64,000 bases of DNA from Qipengyuania flava (GTDB lineage Bacteria > Pseudomonadota > Alphaproteobacteria > Sphingomonadales > Sphingomonadaceae), in the NCBI RefSeq assembly GCF_019448255.1, contig NZ_CP080410.1:2046001-2110000 (forward strand), given 5' to 3'. The notes beneath the pieces were generated by a model. That model was not told the DNA's origin, ran no database searches, and saw only the letters and a program-made list of their open reading frames with translations. Below, one piece after another: positions 48,869-57,088 of this stretch (positions are counted from its first letter, which is position 1; each line of letters opens with the position of its first letter). The position numbers and the translations under genes are program-made.

Positions 48869-49495
48869 TCAGCAGCTGTGGACCGTGAGGCCCTGCGTGT
48901 TGCTGATCGCGTTGTTCTGCCGCCCGCGCACGTTGAAGGCGCTTTCGTAGCGGATCGTGGGCGCATCGAAGAAGCCGGTCGTGACGAGCGGCTGGTACTG
49001 GTACGTCACTTCGACGAACATCACCGCCGTGCCCGACATGGCCGCGATCTTGTTGGTGCCCGCGCCCAGCCCGTCTTCGAGGCTGTCGTCGTCCGCCCCG
49101 TCGCCCTCTTCGCCATAGGCCGGCAGGATGGTGGTGTCGTTGCCCCAGCAGCGCTGCCAGGTGATCACCTGTCCGGCGTTCGAGCCGTTCTTCCCGTTGT
49201 CTTCAAGGCTCGAGAGCACCATGCGGCCGTTATCCTCGAAATCGATGCCTCCGGCGGTCACTTCGGCACCGGCAAAGACCTCGTAGATATTGGCTTCGTC
49301 GATACCCGAGGTCACGCGGCCCGCGTTGTCGGCGACCGTCATGGCCATCTGGCTGACGCGCATGTGCGCAAGCGCCAGGTTCGACAGCTCGAGCCCGGTG
49401 AGCACCATGGTGAGGAAGATCGGCGCCGCATAGGCGAACTCGATCAGCGCCAGGCCGCGCGTGTCGCGGCGAAGGTTCGCCAGCAGCTTACGCAC
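48869..49495 (-). CDS. TadE-family minor pilin-like protein
   Basis: The 208-residue protein has a TadE-type N-terminus: RRDTRGLALIEFAYAAPIF followed by a membrane helix, in which the glutamate of the IEF motif marks prepilin-like processing or assembly. A periplasmic region with acidic loops (EEGDGADDDSLEDG) follows, and two cysteines occur at WQRCWG and at the C-terminus. It starts with GTG and overlaps the end of the upstream gene by 8 bp. It is the last of three co-transcribed Tad-like genes. Confidence 0.82.
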   Translation of the reverse strand: MRKLLANLRRDTRGLALIEFAYAAPIFLTMVLTGLELSNLALAHMRVSQMAMTVADNAGRVTSGIDEANIYEVFAGAEVTAGGIDFEDNGRMVLSSLEDNGKNGSNAGQVITWQRCWGNDTTILPAYGEEGDGADDDSLEDGLGAGTNKIAAMSGTAVMFVEVTYQYQPLVTTGFFDAPTIRYESAFNVRGRQNNAISNTQGLTVHSC

Positions 49496-50108
49496 AGATC
49501 ACCGATGGGGTTGCCTGGGTTTCATAGGGCTGGTTTCGCACGGCGGTTTCCAGCGTGTATTCGATGGTCGAGCCGAGGCCGGGCAGGAAAGCGTGGATCG
49601 GCATCAGGCGGGGCGCGGAGATGGTCGCGGTGTAGAGCACGACATCGTCCGCCCCGCCGATGCCGTCGGCGCCCGCGTCGGTATCGAAGGTCCCGTTGCC
49701 GTTCGCGTCCTCGAAGCAATCCCCGTCATCGTCGTCGTAAAGACCGTTCCCGTTGTTGTCCGTCATCAGCTTCTCCGGGTTTCCGACGCTGGAAAAGTCG
49801 AAGTAGCTTTTCTGAGTGACGCTGATGGTCGCGTTCGGAGAAATGGGGGACACGGTGTTCTTGATCAGGTTCTCGACCTGCTCTTCCACGGTGTTGCCCG
49901 AAACGCCGATGATCGGGTTTTCGACCGCGGCGGCGCGCGCGGCATCGTTCAGCGCGCCCTGCATGGTCGAGCGGATATAGCTCTGGTAGCCCAGATCGAG
50001 CCCGCCCAGCAGCAAGAGCAGCATGGGAGCGGCGATCATCGCGAATTCCACGATGGTCGCGCCCTCCTCGTCCCGGCGCAGCTGGCGAAGGATGCCCACC
50101 GGTCGCAT
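49488..50108 (-). CDS. TadE-family protein with Ca-binding-like repeats
   Basis: The 206-residue protein starts at ATG 50108, which shares its A with the TadG stop codon. The TadE signature EEGATIVEFAMIAAP is followed by a membrane helix. Residues 117-155 contain a series of Asp/Asn/Gly motifs, DNNGNGLYDDDDGD, DANGNGTFDTD and GADGIGGADD, which resemble the calcium-binding loops of thrombospondin type 3 or dockerin repeats. The C-terminal part has the LYTATISAPRLMPIHAFLPG stretch. A surface-exposed, calcium-stabilised pilin-like role is inferred. Confidence 0.8.
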   Translation of the reverse strand: MRPVGILRQLRRDEEGATIVEFAMIAAPMLLLLLGGLDLGYQSYIRSTMQGALNDAARAAAVENPIIGVSGNTVEEQVENLIKNTVSPISPNATISVTQKSYFDFSSVGNPEKLMTDNNGNGLYDDDDGDCFEDANGNGTFDTDAGADGIGGADDVVLYTATISAPRLMPIHAFLPGLGSTIEYTLETAVRNQPYETQATPSVICA

Positions 50109-51691
50109 CAGCGGGTCAGCCTCAGATTGCCGATGCCCGAACCGATCTGCTCGAAGATGTCCTCGAGATCCGATCCGTCGGTGGTGTAGAAATGCGCATC
50201 GCTGGTCGCGCAGTCGTCGATATCGTCCGTATCGGTGACGTCGAACGCGATGACCCAGATGGTGATGCCGTTCGCCTTGGCGAGGTTGCAGATCGCGTGG
50301 AAGCGGTTGATGTGCTTCTGGTTGCGGCTCTCGGTCCCGTCGACACGGTCCTGGTAGGTATCGACGCCATAGGCCGAATAGAGCGTGCCTCCCGTGTCGA
50401 GCTTGCCATCGGTCATGAAGACGATGTGCGGATTGACCGGGAAGTTGTTGATCTCCGAGGGGTTGTCGTCCTCGAAGAAGCCGGTCTGCGAGATGAAGCG
50501 GAAGCCCCACAGCATGCCGATGTCGTGATAGGTGCCGCCCGTGACACGCGCGGTCGCGGTGGAAATTGCGGTGTTGAACGCGGTTTCGTTGGCGTATTCC
50601 GTCAGCTTTGTCGCTTCGGCCGGGCAGCCATCCTGCGTGTAGCCGGCCTGCACACCGGGGTCGTAGCGACCGAACTGGCGTTCCTTGTCGTTGCCGTTGT
50701 TGGCCAGGTCGTCGATGTCGGACTGGCTGACCGTCTGCAGGATCACGATCGGATCGTCGCCCTGGCCGATACTGGACCGCTCTTCGATGCAGGCATCGCC
50801 GCTGGTGCGGAAGGCCTGGCGGTTGCCGCCGACCGTGCCGCCCTGACCCAAGTTCCAGGTCGAACGGTTGATGTTCACATATTCCTCGCCGTCATAGCTG
50901 AAGGAGGACATGTAGCGGTACTTGGTGTTGCTTTCGAAGAAGCCGGTGATCTGGCGCTCTTCGGTCACCGTCTCGACGCAGTCCCAGATCCAGTACCCGT
51001 CCGTATCGCAATACTGGTAGGTGTACTCGCCCGACGCGTAGAGCTGGTTCTTGATAATATCGCGGTTCTTCAGGCTCCGGCCGACATTGACCGTGTGCGA
51101 ATAGGGCATGATGCCAAACCGCGTGGTGACGTTGCCGGTGGTGTCTTCCAGCGCGCGATAGAGACCCGCAGCGCCGTTGCGCAGGCGCACGATCTTCGTA
51201 TCGCCACCGATCGACGGGGCGTTGTTCATCGAGCCGGTCACGTCGAGCACCAGCATGACATCGTTATGCCCCTGGTCGCGGCGCGCATCGCAGCTGGCTG
51301 CCACCGGAATGCTGTCATAGCCGAAAATGAACATCAGCGAGGTCGGCACGGTAACGCTGGCGGAGCCGACGAGTTCGGCCGCGTCGCTCGCGTTGGGGGC
51401 TACGGTGAACGCGAGGTCGGTCGTGCCCAGCGTGCCGGAGGGGAAATTGAAATGGAAGAACTTGTCGGCTTCGTCTTCGTTGGCGGTCGTCCAGGCGGTG
51501 CCGGTCATCGACTGGCGCCCGGCAAGGACGGCGGCGTCGCACGCGTTCTGCAACTTGGCCTTGGCCATATAGGCAAAGCTCAGGTCCAGACCGCTGCCGA
51601 TCACCACGGTCAGGGGCACCAGCGCGGCGGCGAAAATCGCCAGCGCGTTGCCCTTCTGATCACTCCAAAGCTTCCGTAGAAAGCCCCTCAT
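50108..51691 (-). CDS. TadG-like protein with von Willebrand A domain
   Basis: The 527-residue protein has the Tad N-terminus DQKGNALAIFAAALVPLTVV (a membrane helix) and a von Willebrand factor A domain, with the metal-site motif DVTGSM at about 150-155 and a late VFMTDGKLDTGG segment. TadG-type proteins sit in the envelope and take part in Flp pilus biogenesis or adhesion. A long insertion with several cysteines lies between the two motifs. The start at 51691 (MRGFLRK) was preferred over ATG 51706 and GTG 51721, since a gggg stretch lies at the right distance. It heads a three-gene set without the secretion ATPase or secretin. Confidence 0.82.
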   Translation of the reverse strand: MRGFLRKLWSDQKGNALAIFAAALVPLTVVIGSGLDLSFAYMAKAKLQNACDAAVLAGRQSMTGTAWTTANEDEADKFFHFNFPSGTLGTTDLAFTVAPNASDAAELVGSASVTVPTSLMFIFGYDSIPVAASCDARRDQGHNDVMLVLDVTGSMNNAPSIGGDTKIVRLRNGAAGLYRALEDTTGNVTTRFGIMPYSHTVNVGRSLKNRDIIKNQLYASGEYTYQYCDTDGYWIWDCVETVTEERQITGFFESNTKYRYMSSFSYDGEEYVNINRSTWNLGQGGTVGGNRQAFRTSGDACIEERSSIGQGDDPIVILQTVSQSDIDDLANNGNDKERQFGRYDPGVQAGYTQDGCPAEATKLTEYANETAFNTAISTATARVTGGTYHDIGMLWGFRFISQTGFFEDDNPSEINNFPVNPHIVFMTDGKLDTGGTLYSAYGVDTYQDRVDGTESRNQKHINRFHAICNLAKANGITIWVIAFDVTDTDDIDDCATSDAHFYTTDGSDLEDIFEQIGSGIGNLRLTR

Positions 51692-51824
51692 AAGCCAATG
51701 CCCCATAGTCAACCCGACCACAGGCTATCGGACAAATTCCGTAAAATACCGGAACCGTCTATGGTTTACAGGAGGTTACTCGGCCCCCTTATTGGGAGCG
51801 TTCCCAAGACTTCGGGAGCTTCCA

Positions 51825-51832
51825 ATGGTTAA
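51825..51832 (-). promoter_or_regulatory. TTAACCAT motif upstream of the first Tad set
   Basis: The octamer TTAACCAT on the minus strand lies 134 bp before the TadG start. It equals one of the known half-site forms of the CtrA response regulator, and the same octamer precedes the second Tad set at 56985-56992. A second half-site at the canonical distance is not seen here. Confidence 0.3.
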
Positions 51833-51864
51833 CGCTAGGGGCGCAGAACCTGCGCGGCGGACGC

Positions 51865-52665
51865 CTAATTTTCGGCGAGGAAGCCGACCAGCGCCTTTAC
51901 CTTCTTCGTTCGCCATTGCGGCGTCGGGGCGACCAACCAGTAGGCGCGCGTGCCCGTGTGCGGTCCGTCGAGCACTTCGAGCTTGCCCGCTTCGATCGAT
52001 TCCTTGGCGAGAAGCTCGGGAAGGATCGCCTTGCCGAGACCCGCAAGCGCCGAGGACAGCGCCTGTCCGGCGTTCGAAACGGTAACATGCGCGGCAATGC
52101 CATCCTGCAGGGGGAGGCCCCAGTCGATCCACTGGTCGGGCGCGCCGCCATGCTCCTTCGGCCGGGCGACGGTGACGCGGCGCGCTTCGTCGAGCTCGAT
52201 GCCCTGCAAGTCGCCCGGGCCGTCGACCAGCCGGATCGCGCAGTCGAGGTTTGCCTCGGTGAAATCGGCGTGTTCGTCGGCGACGAAGGTGAACTTGATG
52301 TCCGGGTTTGCCTCGCCGAACTTTGCCAGGCGCGGGGCCAGCCATTGGGCGTAGAATTCGCGCGGGCAGGCGATGGTGTAGCTGTCGGACGCCTGTCCAG
52401 CCTGCATGGCCGACACGCTTTCCTCGAACTTCAGGAACCCTTCGCGCAGCGCGTCGAGACCGGCCGAGCCTTCCTGCGTCAGCTCCAGCCCCTTGCTCGT
52501 GCGGCGGAACAATACGGTGCCTAGGTGATCTTCGAGCGCGCGAATCTGCTGGCCGACGGCTGCAGGCGTAACGGCAAGCTCGTCCGCGGCGCGGGTAAAG
52601 GACAGGTGCCGGGCGGCGGCGTCGTACACGCGCAGGGCGTTCAGGGGCAGATGGGTGCGCTTCAT
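51865..52665 (-). CDS. LysR-family regulator, GcvA-like
   Basis: The 266-residue protein has the typical GcvA-like DNA-binding start: LPLNALRVYDAAARHLSFTR, then VTPAAVGQQIRALEDHLG. The rest is a periplasmic-binding-protein-like effector domain, ending WRTKKVKALVGFLAEN. The family N-terminus MKRTHLPLNAL sets the start at 52665; the frame runs on to 52908. It is slightly shorter than most family members. It is divergent from ppk, with 112 bp between the starts, so it may regulate ppk or itself. Confidence 0.9.
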   Translation of the reverse strand: MKRTHLPLNALRVYDAAARHLSFTRAADELAVTPAAVGQQIRALEDHLGTVLFRRTSKGLELTQEGSAGLDALREGFLKFEESVSAMQAGQASDSYTIACPREFYAQWLAPRLAKFGEANPDIKFTFVADEHADFTEANLDCAIRLVDGPGDLQGIELDEARRVTVARPKEHGGAPDQWIDWGLPLQDGIAAHVTVSNAGQALSSALAGLGKAILPELLAKESIEAGKLEVLDGPHTGTRAYWLVAPTPQWRTKKVKALVGFLAEN

Positions 52666-52748
52666 GGTGCATTGCGACATAAATGCGGCAGGGGCCTTAA
52701 ACAAGGTGCAGCGAACAAGGCTTTGCATTAGCGCCCCGAATGCGCACA

Positions 52749-52766
52749 TTGTAACCGAACCGTCAC
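52749..52766 (+). promoter_or_regulatory. Possible Pho box upstream of ppk
   Basis: The 18-mer TTGTAACCGAACCGTCAC contains two 7-mers (TTGTAAC and CCGTCAC) with an 11-bp period, like the CTGTCAT direct repeats bound by PhoB. The second repeat matches well (6 of 7 against CTGTCAC), the first poorly. It lies 12 bp before the ppk start codon, unusually close. Confidence 0.3.
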
Positions 52767-52777
52767 ACACGAGGATC

Positions 52778-54964
52778 ATGCCCGAAAGCCAACGCGAAAT
52801 GCCTGCCGACGTCTCCCCCCAACTCCCGGCCAACGATCCGGGAGCCGACGCGCCCACGGCGCCGGAGGATCGGTATACCAATCGCGAGCTGAGCTGGCTC
52901 TCGTTCAACCGCCGCGTGCTCGCCGAATGCGAGAACGAGCGCTATCCGCTGCTCGAACGGCTGCGCTTCCTGTCGATTTCGGCGAACAATCTCGACGAGT
53001 TCACCATGGTCCGCGTGGCCGGCCTCGAAGGCCAGGTGCAGCGCGGCATCGAAACGCAGGGCATCGACGGCGCCTCGCCGCGCCAGCAGCTCGAGGCCAT
53101 TCGCGACCAATTGCTCGCGCTCGAAGTCCGGCAGCAGAAGAACCTCGACACGCTGAGCGGCCTGCTCGCCGAGGAAGGCATCCTGCTGGCCGCGATCGAC
53201 GAGCTTCCCAAGGACCAGCAAAAGTGGCTCGGCGAGTATTTCGAGAGCGACATCCTGCCGCTGATCACGCCGCAGGCGATCGATCCCAGCCACCCCTTCC
53301 CCTTCGTCGCCAACCAGGGGATCGGGGTGATTTTCCGGCTGAAGCGCGGCAAGCGCAAGGCCGACCTCATCGAGATGGTCCTGATCCCCAGCGGGGCGCC
53401 GCGCTTCGTGCGCGTACCGGGCGAAAAGGCGGTCTACGTCGCCATCGAACAGCTGGTGACGCGCTTTGCCGGCCAGCTCTTCCCCGGCTTCAAGATCCTC
53501 GGCGACGGCATTTTCCGCGTCATCCGCGACAGCGATATCGAGGTCGAGGAAGAGGCCGAGGACCTCGTGCGCTTCTTCCGCACCGCGATCCAGCGCCGCC
53601 GCCGCGGGCGCACGGTGCTGCTGGAACTCGATGACGAGTGCGACGAGGTGGCCGAAGCGCTGCTGCGCGAACAGCTCGAGGTCGATGAGGGCATGATCGT
53701 GAAGAGCGCCGGGATGCTCGGCCTCGCCGATCTGTCGGCGATCTGCAACGAACCGCGCCCGGACCTCAAGTTCGCCCCCTTCGCGCCGCGCTATCCCGAA
53801 CGCATCCTGGAACATGACGGGGATTGCTTCGCCGCGATCCGCGAGAAGGACATCGTCATCCACCACCCCTTCGAAAGCTTCGACGTGGTGGTCGATTTCC
53901 TGTCGCAGGCGGCGCGCGATCCGGCGGTCGTGTCGATCAAGCAGACGCTCTACCGCGCGGGCGACCAGTCGCCGGTCATCGCCGCGCTGATCCAGGCGGC
54001 GCAGAACGGCAAGGCGGTGACCGCCGTGGTCGAGCTGAAGGCCCGCTTCGACGAAGAGCGCAACATCCACTGGGCGAACGAGCTCGAACGCGCGGGCGTC
54101 CAGGTGATCTACGGCTTCACCGAGTGGAAGACCCACGCCAAGGTCAGCCTTGTCGTCCGGCGCGAGGAAGACGGCTACCGCACCTATTGCCACTTCGGGA
54201 CGGGCAACTACCACCCGATCAACGCCAAGATTTACACCGACCTCAGCTTCTTCACCGCCGACCCGGCGCTGGGGCGCGATGCGGCCAAGATGTTCAACTT
54301 CATCACCGGCTACATCGAACCCGACGAGCTGGAGAAGATCGCCGTCTCCCCCATCGGCTTGCAGGAGCAGCTGTTCCAGATGGTCGATGCCGAGATCGCC
54401 AACGCCCGCGACGGCAAGCCCGCCGGCATCTGGGTGAAACTCAATTCGATCACCAACAAGGCGATGATCGACAAGCTCTACGAAGCCAGCCAGGCGGGCG
54501 TGGAAATCCGCATGGTCGTGCGCGGCATCTGCAGCCTTCGCGCGGGGATTCCCGGCGTATCGGAGAACATCAGCGTCAAATCGATCATCGGCCGCTTCCT
54601 CGAACATTCGCGCGTCTGGGCCTTTGCCAACGGCAAGGAGCTGCCGAGCCGCCAGGCCAAGCTGTTCGTGACCAGCGCCGATGCAATGAGCCGCAACCTC
54701 ACCCGCCGGGTCGAGGTGCTGGTGCCGATCACCAACAAGACCGTCCACGACCAGGTGCTGGGCCAGGTCATGCTCGCCAACATTCTCGACACCGAACAGA
54801 GCTGGAGCCTCGCGCCCGACGGCCAGTACCACCGCATGCGGCAGGGCGATGGCGGTTTCAATTGCCACGAATATTTCATGGCCAACCCCTCGCTGTCCGG
54901 GCGCGGTGCCGCGCTAGCGGATCATGAAGTGCCGCGCCTCAGCCTGCCAGGAGCCGATCAGTGA
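52778..54964 (+). CDS. ppk: Polyphosphate kinase 1
   Basis: The enzyme makes polyphosphate from ATP. The 728-residue protein is of PPK1 length. Domain hallmarks include YTNRELSWLSFNRRVLAECE near the N-terminus, PFESFDVVVDFLSQAARDP, and the catalytic histidine region EWKTHAKVSLVVRRE with YCHFGTGNYHPINAK. The C-terminal part has SIIGRFLEHSRVW. The start is the ATG at 52778 after a gagg site, although the frame is open to 52655. It overlaps ppx by 4 bp, so the two opposing activities are made together. Confidence 0.97.
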   Translation: MPESQREMPADVSPQLPANDPGADAPTAPEDRYTNRELSWLSFNRRVLAECENERYPLLERLRFLSISANNLDEFTMVRVAGLEGQVQRGIETQGIDGASPRQQLEAIRDQLLALEVRQQKNLDTLSGLLAEEGILLAAIDELPKDQQKWLGEYFESDILPLITPQAIDPSHPFPFVANQGIGVIFRLKRGKRKADLIEMVLIPSGAPRFVRVPGEKAVYVAIEQLVTRFAGQLFPGFKILGDGIFRVIRDSDIEVEEEAEDLVRFFRTAIQRRRRGRTVLLELDDECDEVAEALLREQLEVDEGMIVKSAGMLGLADLSAICNEPRPDLKFAPFAPRYPERILEHDGDCFAAIREKDIVIHHPFESFDVVVDFLSQAARDPAVVSIKQTLYRAGDQSPVIAALIQAAQNGKAVTAVVELKARFDEERNIHWANELERAGVQVIYGFTEWKTHAKVSLVVRREEDGYRTYCHFGTGNYHPINAKIYTDLSFFTADPALGRDAAKMFNFITGYIEPDELEKIAVSPIGLQEQLFQMVDAEIANARDGKPAGIWVKLNSITNKAMIDKLYEASQAGVEIRMVVRGICSLRAGIPGVSENISVKSIIGRFLEHSRVWAFANGKELPSRQAKLFVTSADAMSRNLTRRVEVLVPITNKTVHDQVLGQVMLANILDTEQSWSLAPDGQYHRMRQGDGGFNCHEYFMANPSLSGRGAALADHEVPRLSLPGADQ

Positions 54965-56493
54965 AGAAATCCCGTTCGGCGAAGTGGCAACGCCGGCTGA
55001 TCCAGCCGCCGCGCGCGGTTATCGATATCGGGTCAAACACGGTCCGCATGGTGATCTACGAAGGCACCGCCCGCGCGCCCGAAGTGGTCTGGAACGAGAA
55101 GGTCGCCGCCCGCCTTGGCCGCGACCTGTCCGAGACCGGGCGCATCCCGCAGGAGGCCTGGGACGAAGCCATCGCCGCCCTCGCCCGCTACGCGCTGATA
55201 ACGGGCGACCTGGGGATCGACGACATCCAGACGGTCGCGACGGCAGCCGCGCGCGACGCGGAAAACGGGGCGGAGTTCCTGAAGGCCGTGGCCGACCTCG
55301 GCCTCGAGCCGCGCCTGCTCTCGGGCGAGGAAGAGGCCTGCGCCTCGGCAATGGGCGCACTGGGCGCTTTCCCCGGCGCGAACGGCGTGGTTGCAGACCT
55401 TGGCGGCGGCAGCCTCGAGCTGGTTTCGATCGCCGAGAACGAATGCCACGAGGCCTCCAGTCTGCAGCTCGGCACGCTGCGCCTGCCCGCGCTGCGCGAA
55501 AAGGGGCCGGAAGGTTTCACCGCCGCCGTGCACGACCAACTCGCGTCGGTCGGCTGGGCTGCGGCGCATTCGGGGCCGATGTACATGATCGGCGGCACCT
55601 GGCGCGCGCTGGCCGCCTACGCCATGCGCTATTTCGACTACCCGCTGACCGACCCGCATGGCTACACGCTGATGCCTGACGACGCCCGCCGCCTGGCGCG
55701 CGAGCTTGACGGCGCGAAGCCGGAAAAGCTGATGGAGATCAGCGGTATCAGCCCGATGCGCGCGCATTACCTGCCCGATGCAGCGGCGCTGCTGCGCCCG
55801 CTGCTCGACGCGGTGGAACCGGACGAGCTGATCTTCTCTTCATGGGGCATTCGCGAAGGCCTGCTCTATTCGCGGCTGGCACCGGCGCAGATGCGCGCCG
55901 ACCCGCTGCTGGCCGGGGTCACCGCCTACACCGCGCCGCGCGACGCCTCGGTCACCGAAGCCACGCTGCTGGCGGCCTGGACGGTGGATCTTGCCGATGG
56001 CGATGGCCGGGTGAACGAGCGGCTGCGCCTCGCCGCCGCCCAGCTATCGGGTGCGCTCCAGCGCGTTGAGCCGAACCTGCGGTCGAGCCACGCGATCGAA
56101 TGGGCGCTGGGCAAACGCTGGATCGATCTCGACGCGCGCGGCCGCGCGATGATCTGCGCGGCTCTGTTCGGCAGCCTCGGGCGCACCGCACTGCCCGAAA
56201 AGCTGCGCGAGCTCGCCAGCGACGACGATCTGCGCGAAGGCATGACCTGGGGCCTCGGCTTCCGTCTCGCCCGCCGGCTTGGCGGGGGCAGCAAGGTGTC
56301 GCTTTCGACCAGCGCGCTGAGGCGCAAGAAGAAGAGCCTCGTCCTGCGCCTCAACGAAAGCCGTTCGGCGCTCGCCGCTTACCCGGCGACCAAGGACTTC
56401 GAGATGCTGGCCGACTGGCTGGACCTGAAGCCCAAGATCAAGATCGGCGATTTCAAGTTCTCCGGCATCGGAGAAGACGAAGAGGACGACTGA
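54961..56493 (+). CDS. ppx: Ppx/GppA-family exopolyphosphatase
   Basis: The 510-residue protein belongs to the ASKHA fold family that removes phosphate from polyphosphate or pppGpp. The phosphate-binding motif AVIDIGSNTVRMVIYE lies near residue 20 and VVADLGGGSLELVSI further on, with SGEEEACASAMGAL between them. A C-terminal HD-like extension (about 310-500) is present, as in longer Ppx proteins. It starts with GTG inside the ppk stop region (4-bp overlap). Confidence 0.93.
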   Translation: MKKSRSAKWQRRLIQPPRAVIDIGSNTVRMVIYEGTARAPEVVWNEKVAARLGRDLSETGRIPQEAWDEAIAALARYALITGDLGIDDIQTVATAAARDAENGAEFLKAVADLGLEPRLLSGEEEACASAMGALGAFPGANGVVADLGGGSLELVSIAENECHEASSLQLGTLRLPALREKGPEGFTAAVHDQLASVGWAAAHSGPMYMIGGTWRALAAYAMRYFDYPLTDPHGYTLMPDDARRLARELDGAKPEKLMEISGISPMRAHYLPDAAALLRPLLDAVEPDELIFSSWGIREGLLYSRLAPAQMRADPLLAGVTAYTAPRDASVTEATLLAAWTVDLADGDGRVNERLRLAAAQLSGALQRVEPNLRSSHAIEWALGKRWIDLDARGRAMICAALFGSLGRTALPEKLRELASDDDLREGMTWGLGFRLARRLGGGSKVSLSTSALRRKKKSLVLRLNESRSALAAYPATKDFEMLADWLDLKPKIKIGDFKFSGIGEDEEDD

Positions 56494-56496
56494 CCC

Positions 56497-56898
56497 TCAG
56501 TCCGCAGTGGCCGGTGCTGCCAGCGGGAAGAAGGGGATGCGCACTTCGCGCGGCGACCCGTCTTCCGCGTGGAAGGTGTAGAAGCCTTCCATCGAGCCAT
56601 GCGGCGTGTCGAGCGGGCAGCCCGAGACATAGTCGTGGCTCTGCCCCGGGTGCAGGATCGGCTGTTCGCCGACCACCCCTTCGCCATCGACATGGCTGAC
56701 CATGCCCGCGCCATCGGTGATCCGCCAATGGCGGGTGACCAGCTGGACGCGCTCATGCGAGCCGTTTTCGATGCGGATGTGATAGACCCAGAACCACTTG
56801 CCCGCTTCGGGGCGGGACTGTTCGGGCAGAAAGTTCACAGCGACCCGGACGGTAACCCCGTCGGTCGTCGCAGCATGCTGGAAGAGCTCCTTGATCAC
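56497..56898 (-). CDS. apaG: ApaG-family protein
   Basis: The 133-residue protein has the ApaG sequence FVYHIRIEN-type core (FWVYHIRIENGSHERVQLVT, RHWRITDG, GVVGEQPILHPGQSHDYVSG, PHGSMEGFYTF). The fold is an immunoglobulin-like sandwich. The gene was linked to cobalt resistance and magnesium efflux in enterobacteria; its molecular role is not settled. The start is GTG at 56898. It is convergent with ppx, leaving 3 bp between stops. Confidence 0.93.
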   Translation of the reverse strand: MIKELFQHAATTDGVTVRVAVNFLPEQSRPEAGKWFWVYHIRIENGSHERVQLVTRHWRITDGAGMVSHVDGEGVVGEQPILHPGQSHDYVSGCPLDTPHGSMEGFYTFHAEDGSPREVRIPFFPLAAPATAD

Positions 56899-56984
56899 AC
56901 CCTCAACGTAATACGCCTGCCCCCGCGTGCAAGGCGATTCCGGCGATTTTCCCCGGCAGCGCGCTTACCTGCGCCCTCCCGAAC

Positions 56985-57003
56985 ATGGTTAAAATGGATT
57001 TAC
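56985..57003 (+). promoter_or_regulatory. CtrA-like site upstream of the second Tad set
   Basis: TTAA (56989-56992), seven bases, then TTAC (57000-57003) is one mismatch from the TTAA-N7-TTAA box of CtrA, and the overlapping octamer TTAACCAT is read on the opposite strand at 56985-56992. The site is 86 bp upstream of the TadG-like gene. Confidence 0.4.
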
Positions 57004-57088
57004 CGGGAAATGTGACACTCCCCTAACCGCGTGCGCCCTAGCCCTGTCAGCGTCGAAATGGGTCGCACCTGACGAGGGAGAAAACGGC

